DNA of 64,000 nucleotides from JAAYCI01 sp964370295 (lineage in GTDB: Bacteria > Bacillota > Clostridia > Oscillospirales > Ruminococcaceae): the NCBI GenBank assembly GCA_964370295.1, contig CAYJIR010000003.1, positions 1 through 64,000 on the forward strand. Reading direction: 5' to 3'. Shown here in pieces: positions 1 through 6,711 of this stretch (positions are counted from its first letter, which is position 1; every line of letters starts with the position of its first letter). The notes beneath the pieces are model-generated. The model saw only the letters and a program-made list of their open reading frames with translations. It had not been told where the DNA came from and did not search any database. A program made the translations under genes and the position numbers.

Positions 1-42
1 CATAGAGCTATCGGTCGCCATAGAGCTATCGCTGGCTGTGTC
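1..42 (-). repeat. 18-bp tandem repeat encoding a Ser-Ser-Met-Ala-Thr-Asp tail
   Basis: At least two copies of an 18-bp unit beginning CATAGAGCTATCG occur here, in frame at the C-terminus of the binding lipoprotein (minus strand reads DSSMAT DSSM). The array is cut by the window edge, so its length is unknown. A related 15-bp array lies in the TRAP binding protein at 11349-11560. Confidence 0.75.
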
Positions 43-879
43 TCCACTGCTAGGGATATAAGATTCAATTATGGCAGCGGCTGTGCCATCTTCTATCACC
101 TCTTGCAAGGCGGTATTTACAGCCTCGTACAATGCCTCATTTTCCAAATTCATAGCAGCAGCATATTCCTCTTGCAAATACTCCGTCTCCAAAATCTGAA
201 GACCTTCACTATTTGCCACAAAGTTTTTGGCAGGCTCGTTGTCGATAACCACACAATCCACACGGCCGGTGGTTAACGCCATAACGGCATCCGCACCGCG
301 GCTATAACGGTCGATAGTAGCAAGGCCCTCGTCTTCCAAATCCCATGTGGTGTATAAGTCACCGGTGGTGTTACGCTGCACACCAATGATATAGCCGCCT
401 TCAAACAAATCATCCACAGAAGTGATGGGCGAGCCTTCGCCCACAATGATAGCCTGTACACCTGTGGCATAGCTGTCTGTAAACGCCACTTCCTCTGCGC
501 GTTCAGGTGTCACGGTCATACCAGCTAGACCAATATCGGCTCTTCCGTTTTGTAAAGAAGGAATAATGGAGTCAAACTCCATGTCTTCTATCACCAATTC
601 AAGACCCAGCTTTTCAGCAATAGCTGCGGCAATTTCCGCATCAATACCCACAATGTTTTCGCCCTCATAAAACTCGTAAGGAGGGAAGGCTGCATTGGTT
701 GCCATCGTAAGCACCCCTTCTTCCACTGTGGTGAATTCTGCGCTTGCCTCTTGGGTAGCGGCACTTTCGGCCTCGCCTGAAGCAACGCTTTCTGCGGCGC
801 CTTCAGACGCACTGCCGCAGCTTACCATCAATACTGCTAGCAGCACTAGAGCGAGAAGCATACTTAAGTTCTTTTTCAT
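1..879 (-). CDS. amino-acid ABC transporter substrate-binding lipoprotein (3' end cut by window edge)
   Basis: This is a PBP2-type periplasmic binding lipoprotein of the polar amino-acid ABC uptake family; 293 codons lie in the window and no stop is reached. The start is ATG at 879. A signal peptide of about 20 residues ends in a lipobox (VLMVSC), followed by a Ser/Ala/Glu-rich linker. The family core starts near residue 56 (TMATNAAFPPYEF), followed by GIDAEIAAAIAEKLG and a GRADIGLAGMTVTPER segment typical of the SBP_bac_3 fold. The last visible residues, after the fold ends, are a Ser-Asp-Ser-Ser-Met-Ala-Thr repeat with an 18-bp period that runs into the window edge. The permease and ATPase genes would lie beyond the edge. 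The substrate cannot be read from the sequence. Confidence 0.9.
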   Translation of the reverse strand, partial: MKKNLSMLLALVLLAVLMVSCGSASEGAAESVASGEAESAATQEASAEFTTVEEGVLTMATNAAFPPYEFYEGENIVGIDAEIAAAIAEKLGLELVIEDMEFDSIIPSLQNGRADIGLAGMTVTPERAEEVAFTDSYATGVQAIIVGEGSPITSVDDLFEGGYIIGVQRNTTGDLYTTWDLEDEGLATIDRYSRGADAVMALTTGRVDCVVIDNEPAKNFVANSEGLQILETEYLQEEYAAAMNLENEALYEAVNTALQEVIEDGTAAAIIESYIPSSGDTASDSSMATDSSM

Positions 880-1270
880 GATATTCCTCATTTCGTTTAT
901 GTTATCCCCGGCCTCCCTGTTCACTGCCGAGCAAGGATAAGCCAGCAAAACAATACCATATCAGTATAGCTTTGATATACCCTTATTTTAATTATATTAA
1001 ATTTTTTATTTTTTCGCAAGTTTCTTTTTGCAAAACAAGCTCTTAACTCATTCAGAATTCAAGACCAATTGATGATGCACAGTCTCATCATAGACCATAC
1101 TAAAACGCAAAGAAATCTTAAATTTTTATTCGCTTTCATTATGTAAATTTCACCAATGATGACCGCCTTTGCACTTTGTTTTCTGCATGCCCGTTTAAAG
1201 CTCAAGCCAATTATTCAATTTTCATGCCGTGTAGCCTTTATAGGCAAGGCTTGACCGACAATCTATAAAT
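880..1270. other. intergenic region upstream of the ABC binding-protein gene
   Basis: No gene is visible. The part next to position 880 is the leader of the minus-strand lipoprotein gene with its promoter at 991-1019. The stretch 1020-1270 is AT-rich without a recognisable element. The repeat copy at 1271-1467 follows. Confidence 0.5.
991..1019 (-). promoter_or_regulatory. sigma-A-type promoter for the ABC binding-protein gene
   Basis: On the minus strand a TTGCGA -35 (1014-1019) is separated by 17 bp from a consensus TATAAT -10 (991-996). It lies about 110 bp upstream of the start codon. Confidence 0.6.
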
Positions 1271-1467
1271 AATGCCTGCTGAATGAACCCTTGCGGGGTT
1301 CATTCAGCCTCACCGCGGTACGCGGTAGCCATAAAAGTGCTAAAAACAGCACTTTTATGGGGCATATCTTGATGCACTCCACTGTGTTTTCGCCCCTCAT
1401 AATAAAAGGCGAAAACAAAAGTGCAAGGTTTTTATGTGAAATATGGGAAAAACCTTGCACTTTTCCA
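1271..1467 (+). repeat. dispersed multi-hairpin repeat, family A copy 1
   Basis: This roughly 200-bp non-coding element consists of consecutive hairpins: GAATGAACCC/GGGTTCATTC with a short loop, ACCGCG/CGCGGT, CATAAAAGTGC/GCACTTTTATG, GTTTTCGCC/GGCGAAAAC, and AAAAGTGCAAGG/CCTTGCACTTTT. A highly similar copy in inverted orientation lies at 37625-37822, and a partial copy at 62174-62235. The block between the third and fourth hairpins is identical in the two full copies. It lies directly downstream of the flavoprotein gene that ends at 1496. Confidence 0.8.
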
Positions 1468-1495
1468 AGCGAAGCAAAAAATATTCGGCCTATTT

Positions 1496-2035
1496 TCACA
1501 GCAAAGATTTCAGCGCGTCCATTGACTTTTCACAGTTTGCGATTTCCCCGGCTTCAGAAAAAGAAAACAACTTTGCGAAAATCAATTCCCATCTCAAATA
1601 TCCACAAATCGCCTTAAACTGATCTGATATCAGCCGGTACTGTATGTCGTCCAATTCCATCGCACCTGTTATCACTATGCCAATTTTTTTAGGCGGCATT
1701 TCTTGATACACACCATCTTTGGCATAGAGCTTATCAATAAATAATTTTGTTTGTGCAGAAACACCCCACCAGTACACAGGCGAGCCGAAAATGATGATAT
1801 CCGCAAGCAATACTTTATCCATAAGCATCGCACTGTCATCCGGTGACACACAAATACCACCGTTGCTCTTACATGCGTCACAAGCAGTGCATGCATGTAT
1901 ATTACACTTTGAAATATCAACCAGATCAATCCTTGCATTGGGGTGATTATCTTGTGCCGATTTTATGATTTCACCTAGAGCCACACTTGTATTTCCATTT
2001 TTTCGTGGACTACCATTTACGATGAGTATATTCAT
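1496..2035 (-). CDS. iron-sulfur flavoprotein / NADPH-dependent FMN reductase family protein
   Basis: This is a 179-residue flavodoxin-like protein with the FMN phosphate loop GSPRKNGNTS near the N-terminus (residues 8-17). A compact cysteine cluster C49-x2-C52-x2-C55-x6-C62 follows, as in archaeal and clostridial iron-sulfur flavoproteins that bind a 4Fe-4S cluster. GSPVYWWGVSAQTKLFIDK is the second flavin-contact region. The start is ATG at 2035 behind GGGAGGAA. It sits 2 bp downstream of the aldo-keto reductase gene, so the two are co-transcribed and probably form an electron-transfer pair. The electron donor and physiological substrate are not evident. Confidence 0.85.
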   Translation of the reverse strand: MNILIVNGSPRKNGNTSVALGEIIKSAQDNHPNARIDLVDISKCNIHACTACDACKSNGGICVSPDDSAMLMDKVLLADIIIFGSPVYWWGVSAQTKLFIDKLYAKDGVYQEMPPKKIGIVITGAMELDDIQYRLISDQFKAICGYLRWELIFAKLFSFSEAGEIANCEKSMDALKSLL

Positions 2036-2037
2036 TC

Positions 2038-3195
2038 TTATTTCCTCCCTATTTCAAACATTTCTTGTGCTTGTTTCATATTCTCTCTAATATTTACTTC
2101 AAACGGACAATTCTTCTCGCATTGACCGCACATGATACAATCGCTTGCATTTGTGCCCATGGAATGATAATGAGATTGTATTGTGGGTGGCACTTCACCA
2201 CTGTCTCTTGCAATGTCTAAAAATTTGCTCACGCTTGCAATATCAATGCCTACAGGACATGGCAGGCAATGGTTGCAATACATACATTTTCCTGTTGCTT
2301 TAATTTTGCCTGTCCCTCTTAAGACGCCTAAATAATCTTTTTCTTCATCTGTGCTGTTCAAGTAAGAAAGGGCTTCGTCAAGTTCTTTTCTACTGGAACA
2401 TCCGATAAGCACAGAGCTTACCGCCGGCCGAGTTAACGAATAATGACAACACTGCACAACACTCATAGCTTTTCCAAACGGCGAACTTTCCGCCTTTAAT
2501 AGTGTGCCTGCACCAAGCGCTTTCATAACAGTTATTCCCACGCCAAGAGCATCGCAAGTTGTATACAATTTTTGCCTTGTCTCATTAATCATCAATTCAG
2601 GTTTATCCAGTCCCTTGAATTCCATCAACTCCTTAATTTCAGTATTTTCGTCTTCAAGGTCATATGCTGGGTTGATGCTAAACATCAACACATCTATCAG
2701 CCCGCTTTCCACCATTTTAAGTGCAACAAGTGGGTTGTGTGAGCTGACACCAATATACTTTACAACACCTTTCTCTTTTAAAGATTTAGCATATTCCATA
2801 ATAGCGCCGTTAAAGACCACATCCCAGTCTTCAAAGCTATCTATATAATGTATCATGCCAACATCTATGTAGTTCGTTTGTAAATCCTTTAACAAATTTT
2901 CAAACGATACCTTTGTTTTTTCGGCATCGCGGGTTCGTTCATATTGTCCATTTTGCATAACGGTGCATAAATGCCCTTGTATAATCATTTTCTCTCTGCG
3001 ACCAACAAGTGCATTCCCTATAGCCTTCCTAACATCGGATTGCGGCATAAATACATCTATATAATTAACACCATTATCCATGGCGGTATGTATCACATCA
3101 CTCACAAGTTCTTGTGTTTTTTCATTGAACCATTCACCGCCAAGCCCTATAACACCAACTTCTAAATTTGTTCTTCCAAGTTTTCTAAACTGCAT
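2038..3195 (-). CDS. aldo/keto reductase with C-terminal 4Fe-4S ferredoxin domain
   Basis: The 385-residue protein begins with the aldo-keto reductase TIM barrel (MQFRKLGRTNLEVGVIGLG). Its C-terminus carries two Cys motifs, CMYCNHCLPCP from residue 304 and CIMCGQCEKNCP from residue 353, which resemble a bacterial two-cluster ferredoxin. This architecture is common in anaerobic Firmicutes. It is the first gene of a two-gene operon with the iron-sulfur flavoprotein, with a 2-bp gap. The start has a clear AAAGGAAA ribosome site. The fused ferredoxin suggests electrons pass between the NAD(P)H site and the flavoprotein partner; this is inference, and the substrate is unknown. Confidence 0.9.
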   Translation of the reverse strand: MQFRKLGRTNLEVGVIGLGGEWFNEKTQELVSDVIHTAMDNGVNYIDVFMPQSDVRKAIGNALVGRREKMIIQGHLCTVMQNGQYERTRDAEKTKVSFENLLKDLQTNYIDVGMIHYIDSFEDWDVVFNGAIMEYAKSLKEKGVVKYIGVSSHNPLVALKMVESGLIDVLMFSINPAYDLEDENTEIKELMEFKGLDKPELMINETRQKLYTTCDALGVGITVMKALGAGTLLKAESSPFGKAMSVVQCCHYSLTRPAVSSVLIGCSSRKELDEALSYLNSTDEEKDYLGVLRGTGKIKATGKCMYCNHCLPCPVGIDIASVSKFLDIARDSGEVPPTIQSHYHSMGTNASDCIMCGQCEKNCPFEVNIRENMKQAQEMFEIGRK

Positions 3196-3275
3196 AATAC
3201 ATTTCCTTTCTTTTTAGAACATCGATCAAACAAAACATCACACACAAGGTCCACTAGAATTTTTTGTAAAAAAAA

Positions 3276-3311
3276 TGCAAGGTTTTGTCCGTTCACATAC
3301 AAAAACTTGCA
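3276..3311. repeat. hairpin related to the end of repeat family A
   Basis: TGCAAGGTTTTGT and ACAAAAACTTGCA form a stem that matches the last hairpin of repeat family A (1427-1467 and 37625-37680). This is probably a solo or decayed fragment. Confidence 0.5.
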
Positions 3312-3371
3312 CTTCTATCGCTATAGTGTCTCCCTATGAGATTGAGTAAACCACAAAGGGCGTTGCTTATC

Positions 3372-3532
3372 GGGGCTGTTGACAAACAAAGGTTTTGCAA
3401 AAACTAGAGCAAAATTTTTGTCAGATAAAACAAAAAGCGCAAGCGATACTGTGTGTATTGATGAGCATTTTTGTGAAATATGACGGAAATTTTGCCGATG
3501 CTTTTTGTGAAGCCGACTTTGTCAACATCCCC
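3372..3532. repeat. 161-bp element with terminal inverted repeats, family B copy 1
   Basis: The ends are GGGGCTGTTGACAAA (3372-3386) and TTTGTCAACATCCCC (3518-3532), inverted repeats matching at 14 of 15 positions. Inner segments also pair (ACAAAAAGC with GCTTTTTGT), so the unit could fold into one long imperfect hairpin. It has no coding capacity, which is MITE-like. A related inner segment recurs at 62098-62166. It fills the 351-bp gap between the aldo-keto reductase and SDR genes. Confidence 0.65.
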
Positions 3533-3546
3533 TTATCCAGCCGGCA

Positions 3547-4269
3547 CTAATTGTCCTGTTTCGTGTCAGCAATTTGAATTTCGCGCAAATTCACACCTTG
3601 CGGTAGCTCATATGCAAATTTAATAGTTTTAGCAACATCCTCAGCAGCAATAGCACCCACACCACAAGCTTCTTTCCATGTGTTGTATCCATTGATGATA
3701 TCTTCATTTTTAGTATGACTTAAAAGCTCTGTGTCAACAGCACCCGGACAAATGCGCATCACTCGCACATTATATGACGAAAGCTCCCCTCTTGCCACTT
3801 CAGAAAGACCCACCACGCCGTATTTACTTGCACAATAAGCTGCGTGATTCCCAAAGGGTTTTACACCTGCAAGAGAAGAGACGTTAACGATGGTGCCGCT
3901 TTGTCTTTCTTTCATATCGTTCATAACAATTTGCATACCATTCATAACACCCATAACATTGATATCCAGCATCTTTTGCCACTCAACTGGATCCTGGTTC
4001 TCAATATTGCCCAAGAGCATAACACCGGCATTATTAACCATTAAATCTGTTTTCCCATACACCGCTTCTGCTTTTCTCACAGCTTTTTCAAAAGAACTTC
4101 TATCGGTAACATCAACTTTCTCGCACATTGCATTATCAAGCCCTACGCTTTCTAACATTTCAACGCGCCTTGCCAAAAGCAACAAAGGGTAACCTGCTTT
4201 GCTAAATTCCAGCGCCATTGCCTTCCCAAACCCAGAGCTTGCCCCTGTAATTACAACTAATTTTTTCAC
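3547..4269 (-). CDS. SDR family NAD(P)-dependent oxidoreductase
   Basis: This is a classical short-chain dehydrogenase of 240 residues. It has the cofactor glycine motif TGASSGFG at residues 8-15, NNAG at 79-82, the catalytic serine near 131-132 and the Y145-x3-K149 active-site motif (YCASK). The start is GTG at 4269 behind AAGGAGAG. It stands alone, with its own promoter upstream and a repeat element downstream. The substrate cannot be predicted from the sequence. Confidence 0.9.
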   Translation of the reverse strand: MKKLVVITGASSGFGKAMALEFSKAGYPLLLLARRVEMLESVGLDNAMCEKVDVTDRSSFEKAVRKAEAVYGKTDLMVNNAGVMLLGNIENQDPVEWQKMLDINVMGVMNGMQIVMNDMKERQSGTIVNVSSLAGVKPFGNHAAYCASKYGVVGLSEVARGELSSYNVRVMRICPGAVDTELLSHTKNEDIINGYNTWKEACGVGAIAAEDVAKTIKFAYELPQGVNLREIQIADTKQDN

Positions 4270-4652
4270 AATAAACTCTCCTTATAACATTAATTAAACT
4301 TTCCCTGTTTTGATATCCTGTGCCTTAATATTTTACGATATTGGAACAAATTTGTCAATTCATTCCATTTCAAAAAATGAAATCCACAATCATGCATAAG
4401 CAAAATCATAGCGCGTGCAAAAGTGCAAGTTTTGTATACACTATATTGCATAAAACAAGTTCTTTTTTATCTTTTCTTATCGGCTCTCTGGTTATGCCTC
4501 TCACACTCTTTGGCCATTTGTCTTGGTTCCTTTCGTCTATTCAATGCGCTACAAGGCTTACGATATATTCCGTTTTGAACTGGCTTTAGATCGGAATGTT
4601 TGCATCAATTGCTATGATACACCATCAAAATTAAAAAATACTAAATCTATAC
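4270..4652. other. divergent intergenic region
   Basis: It holds the SDR promoter at 4330-4358. The remainder up to 4652 shows no convincing gene. A TGCAAAAGTGCAAGTTTTGT segment near 4416-4440 weakly resembles the last hairpin of repeat family A. Confidence 0.4.
4330..4358 (-). promoter_or_regulatory. promoter of the SDR gene
   Basis: On the minus strand TTGACA (4353-4358) and TAAAAT (4330-4335) are separated by 17 bp, about 60 bp upstream of the GTG start. Confidence 0.65.
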
Positions 4653-4680
4653 TTGACAATTTCAAAAAATGGGATATACT
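4653..4680 (+). promoter_or_regulatory. promoter of the DUF2325-DUF3793-flavodoxin operon
   Basis: A consensus TTGACA (4653-4658) is followed after 16 bp by TATACT (4675-4680). The first 16-bp palindrome starts 12 bp downstream of the -10, at or just beyond the expected transcription start, as expected for repressor control. Confidence 0.8.
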
Positions 4681-4692
4681 ATTATATAGATG

Positions 4693-4708
4693 GTTAGCAT
4701 TTGCTAAC
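4693..4708 (+). promoter_or_regulatory. operator-like palindrome GTTAGCATTTGCTAAC
   Basis: A 16-bp inverted repeat (GTTAGCA/TGCTAAC arms) lies just downstream of the -10 box. A sister palindrome with the same outer bases lies at 4754-4769. The TTAGC half-sites resemble DtxR-family metalloregulator sites more than the classical Fur box. The regulator assignment is inference. Confidence 0.6.
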
Positions 4709-4721
4709 TAATCTATCATCT

Positions 4722-4742
4722 GGTGCCTTTGGCACCTAAAAA
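4722..4742 (+). terminator. short hairpin between the two palindromes, possible attenuator
   Basis: GGTGCC-TTT-GGCACC (4722-4736) is followed by TAAAAAA. The run is A-rich rather than T-rich, so terminator function is doubtful. It may only be a leader hairpin. Confidence 0.3.
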
Positions 4743-4753
4743 ATTATCAATAA

Positions 4754-4769
4754 GTTAGCGAACGCTAAC
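4754..4769 (+). promoter_or_regulatory. second operator-like palindrome GTTAGCGAACGCTAAC
   Basis: A perfect 16-bp palindrome (GTTAGCGA/TCGCTAAC) shares the GTTAGC...GCTAAC outer arms with the site at 4693-4708. It sits 14 bp upstream of the first start codon, overlapping the leader before the GGAGG ribosome site. Confidence 0.6.
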
Positions 4770-4783
4770 AAACGGAGGCGTCT

Positions 4784-5059
4784 ATGTGTATCGCTATTAT
4801 AGGTGGAAATGAATGTATGGAGTGCCGCTACCGAGATCTTTGCAAAGAATATAATTGTAACGCGAAAATTTTCACAAAGCAAAAGGGCATTAAAAATAAA
4901 ATTGGACAACCCGATATGGTGATTTTGTTCACAAACACTGTGTCGCATAAAATGGTAAATACTGCGTTATCCGCTTTAACCAATAAGCCAACATTGGTGC
5001 GTTCACATTCCAGCTCTATTTCGTCGCTAAGGGAAATATTAAATACGCACTTCGCATAA
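4784..5059 (+). CDS. DUF2325 domain-containing protein
   Basis: This small protein (91 residues) has an N-terminal cysteine cluster (C11, C14, C20, C25). Its second half matches the DUF2325 pattern: DMVILFTNTVSHKMVNTAL, then a PTLVRSHSSSISSLREIL end. The biochemical function of DUF2325 is not known. The start is ATG at 4784 with GGAGG 10 bp upstream. It is the first gene of a three-gene operon under two palindromic sites. In Clostridia this gene often stands beside DUF3793 and flavodoxin genes, which suggests a role in iron or heme stress (inference from context). Confidence 0.75.
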   Translation: MCIAIIGGNECMECRYRDLCKEYNCNAKIFTKQKGIKNKIGQPDMVILFTNTVSHKMVNTALSALTNKPTLVRSHSSSISSLREILNTHFA

Positions 5060-5074
5060 TAAAAGGGGGGTTCT

Positions 5075-5629
5075 GTGCCCGTGTCTACAGACTTGATTCT
5101 ACAGTATTGTGCTCCCACTTTAGCTGGAATAAAAATGGGGAATTTATTTTCCTATAAATATAACTCTTTTACAGAGCTAACAGAACATGTTGCACAAAAG
5201 AACACCCTCTTGAATCAAAAGGGTGTTTATTTTGAAGTTTTAAAAACAAATGGCACAAAAGCCCTTGTATATGTATACAGAAAACGGCAGCTACAAGAAA
5301 GGTTATCCTGCCCAAATGTACGTCATTTTTTACAAAAAAATGGGTACTCTTCTCTATCTATAGGGGATTGCCTGCAACAGTTAAAATACAATTTATTATC
5401 CCCGGATTTCCCGCATGAAATAGGCATTTTTTTAGGATATCCACTATCGGATATCACTGCTTTTATTCTGCATAAGGGTATGAATTATAAATGTTCTGGC
5501 TACTGGAAAGTATACACAGACACACAAGCTGCACAAGAAACATTTGCACGTTTTGCGAAATGCACTAAGATTTACTGTGCAAAATCAAAAGAAGGGTTTG
5601 ACATCAGCCGGCTTACTGTGGCGTGCTGA
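5075..5629 (+). CDS. DUF3793 family protein
   Basis: The protein has 184 residues and is of unknown function. The segment FPHEIGIFLGYPLSDITAFI followed by YWKVYTDTQAAQETFARF is the recognisable DUF3793 signature. Two plausible GTG starts exist (5075 and 5081), both behind a G-rich AAGGGGGG site. It lies 15 bp after the DUF2325 gene and is followed by flavodoxin, so the three genes form one transcription unit. Family members are found near iron-regulated genes in gut Clostridia. No catalytic residues can be proposed. Confidence 0.8.
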   Translation: MPVSTDLILQYCAPTLAGIKMGNLFSYKYNSFTELTEHVAQKNTLLNQKGVYFEVLKTNGTKALVYVYRKRQLQERLSCPNVRHFLQKNGYSSLSIGDCLQQLKYNLLSPDFPHEIGIFLGYPLSDITAFILHKGMNYKCSGYWKVYTDTQAAQETFARFAKCTKIYCAKSKEGFDISRLTVAC

Positions 5630-5665
5630 TTAAATCAATACAATACCGAAAGGACATGTGAAATT

Positions 5666-6070
5666 ATGGGAAAAGTGGCAGTAGTTTATTGGAGCGGAAC
5701 CGGAAACACGGAAGCAATGGCCAATTTGGTGGCAGATGGGGCAAGAGCAAGGGGCGCTGACGTGGATGTGTTAACCTGTGACGCGTTTACTAAAGACAAT
5801 CTCGACCAATATGATGCATTGGCTTTTGGTTGCCCATCCATGGGTGCCGAAGTACTGGAAGAAAGTGAATTTCAACCGATGTGGGACAATGTCAAAGACG
5901 GGCTTTCCAATAAAAAAGTAGTTCTCTTCGGCTCTTATGGTTGGGGTGATGGAGAATGGATGCGAAATTGGGAAACAGAAATATCGGCTCTGGAAACTTA
6001 CATCTGCAATGAAGAGCCTGATGCCGAGGCCGAAGTACATTGTAAAGAGCTTGGTGAAAAACTAGTCTAA
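5666..6070 (+). CDS. flavodoxin
   Basis: This is a short-chain flavodoxin (134 residues) with the FMN phosphate loop SGTGNTEAMA (residues 10-19), an acidic surface, and the second and third flavin-binding loops (FGCPSMGAE; GSYGWGDGEWMRNWE). It carries low-potential electrons and typically replaces ferredoxin when iron is scarce. It is the last gene of the palindrome-controlled operon and is closed by a strong terminator at 6077-6115. That placement supports the iron-limitation reading of the operon. Confidence 0.92.
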   Translation: MGKVAVVYWSGTGNTEAMANLVADGARARGADVDVLTCDAFTKDNLDQYDALAFGCPSMGAEVLEESEFQPMWDNVKDGLSNKKVVLFGSYGWGDGEWMRNWETEISALETYICNEEPDAEAEVHCKELGEKLV

Positions 6071-6076
6071 ACGGAT

Positions 6077-6115
6077 AAAAAGAACCCTGTACATATACCT
6101 CACAGGGTTCTTTTT
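6077..6115 (+). terminator. rho-independent terminator after flavodoxin
   Basis: The stem AAAAAGAACCCTGT / ACAGGGTTCTTTTT has an 11-nt loop and ends in a T tract. It is symmetrical enough to act on both strands. Confidence 0.85.
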
Positions 6116-6405
6116 GCATTGTTTATCGCCAGCTTTATTATATCAACTATGATGCATGAGTAGAACTTACGGCACAAATTGACATTCAAAAGGCGACTAG
6201 AAACTTTCTAGCTAACACCAAGACTACGATGTATACAATAAACATTCAGCACAAAAGTCGCTCACCTATTATGCATTTTTTACGCTCACGTTTTAAAAAG
6301 CTGAAACATAAACCAAAACATCACCAATAGATTACCTTTGGGATAGTAATTTATCTATAAGTATGTTAAACTAAATCATAAATCTTTTAAGGGAGGCCGT
6401 ATATT
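6116..6405. other. intergenic leader of the fez-like cluster
   Basis: No gene is visible. The cluster's promoter must lie here, but no box pair with good spacing was found. The GATAGTAATTTATCTATAAG stretch near 6342 is AT-rich and only loosely Fur-box-like. Confidence 0.4.
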
Positions 6406-6696
6406 ATGTTAAACTGGATGACAAAAGAAAAGAATATTATTTTTGCCGTGGGTGCGGTAACCGGTGCGGTGCTTTGCAGTGTATTAAAAACAAAAAAAGT
6501 GCGCAAATTTGCAGTAAAAACCCTGGCCAAAGGGATGATGCTAAAAGACAATGTTAGCGAAGAAGTATGCAATATTCGGGAAGAGGCAGACGACATTTGT
6601 AACGAAGCTAAAGCGATGGCAAAAAATGCTTGCGAATGTGATGAAGGCTGTGAATGTGGTGAAGACTGTGAATGTGAGTCTGCTAAAAACGAATAA
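6406..6696 (+). CDS. DUF6110-like small membrane protein with acidic Cys-rich tail (candidate FezA/FezX-type)
   Basis: The protein has 96 residues. An N-terminal amphipathic start (MLNWMTKEKN) leads into one transmembrane helix, about residues 11-28, containing a G-x3-G motif. A basic stretch (KTKKVRK) follows. The acidic C-terminus has three C-x-C pairs (CECDEGCECGEDCEC, residues 76-90) plus C55 and C65, a likely metal-binding tail. The start has GGGAGG 10 bp upstream. It sits 15 bp before the P1B-type ATPase, the arrangement known for ferrosome clusters, where small membrane proteins precede FezB. The family assignment is from memory of the fold and length, not a search. Confidence 0.65.
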   Translation: MLNWMTKEKNIIFAVGAVTGAVLCSVLKTKKVRKFAVKTLAKGMMLKDNVSEEVCNIREEADDICNEAKAMAKNACECDEGCECGEDCECESAKNE

Positions 6697-6711
6697 TGAA
6701 AGTGTGGCGCC

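Noticed and set aside
1291..1617. Plus-strand 108-residue open frame at 1291
   Set aside because: It is formed by the hairpins of repeat family A and the antisense of the flavoprotein gene. The other repeat copy at 37625 does not preserve a frame.
6341..6360. Fur-box-like AT-rich stretch before the fez-like cluster
   Set aside because: The match to the classical Fur box is too poor in AT-rich DNA to support a call.
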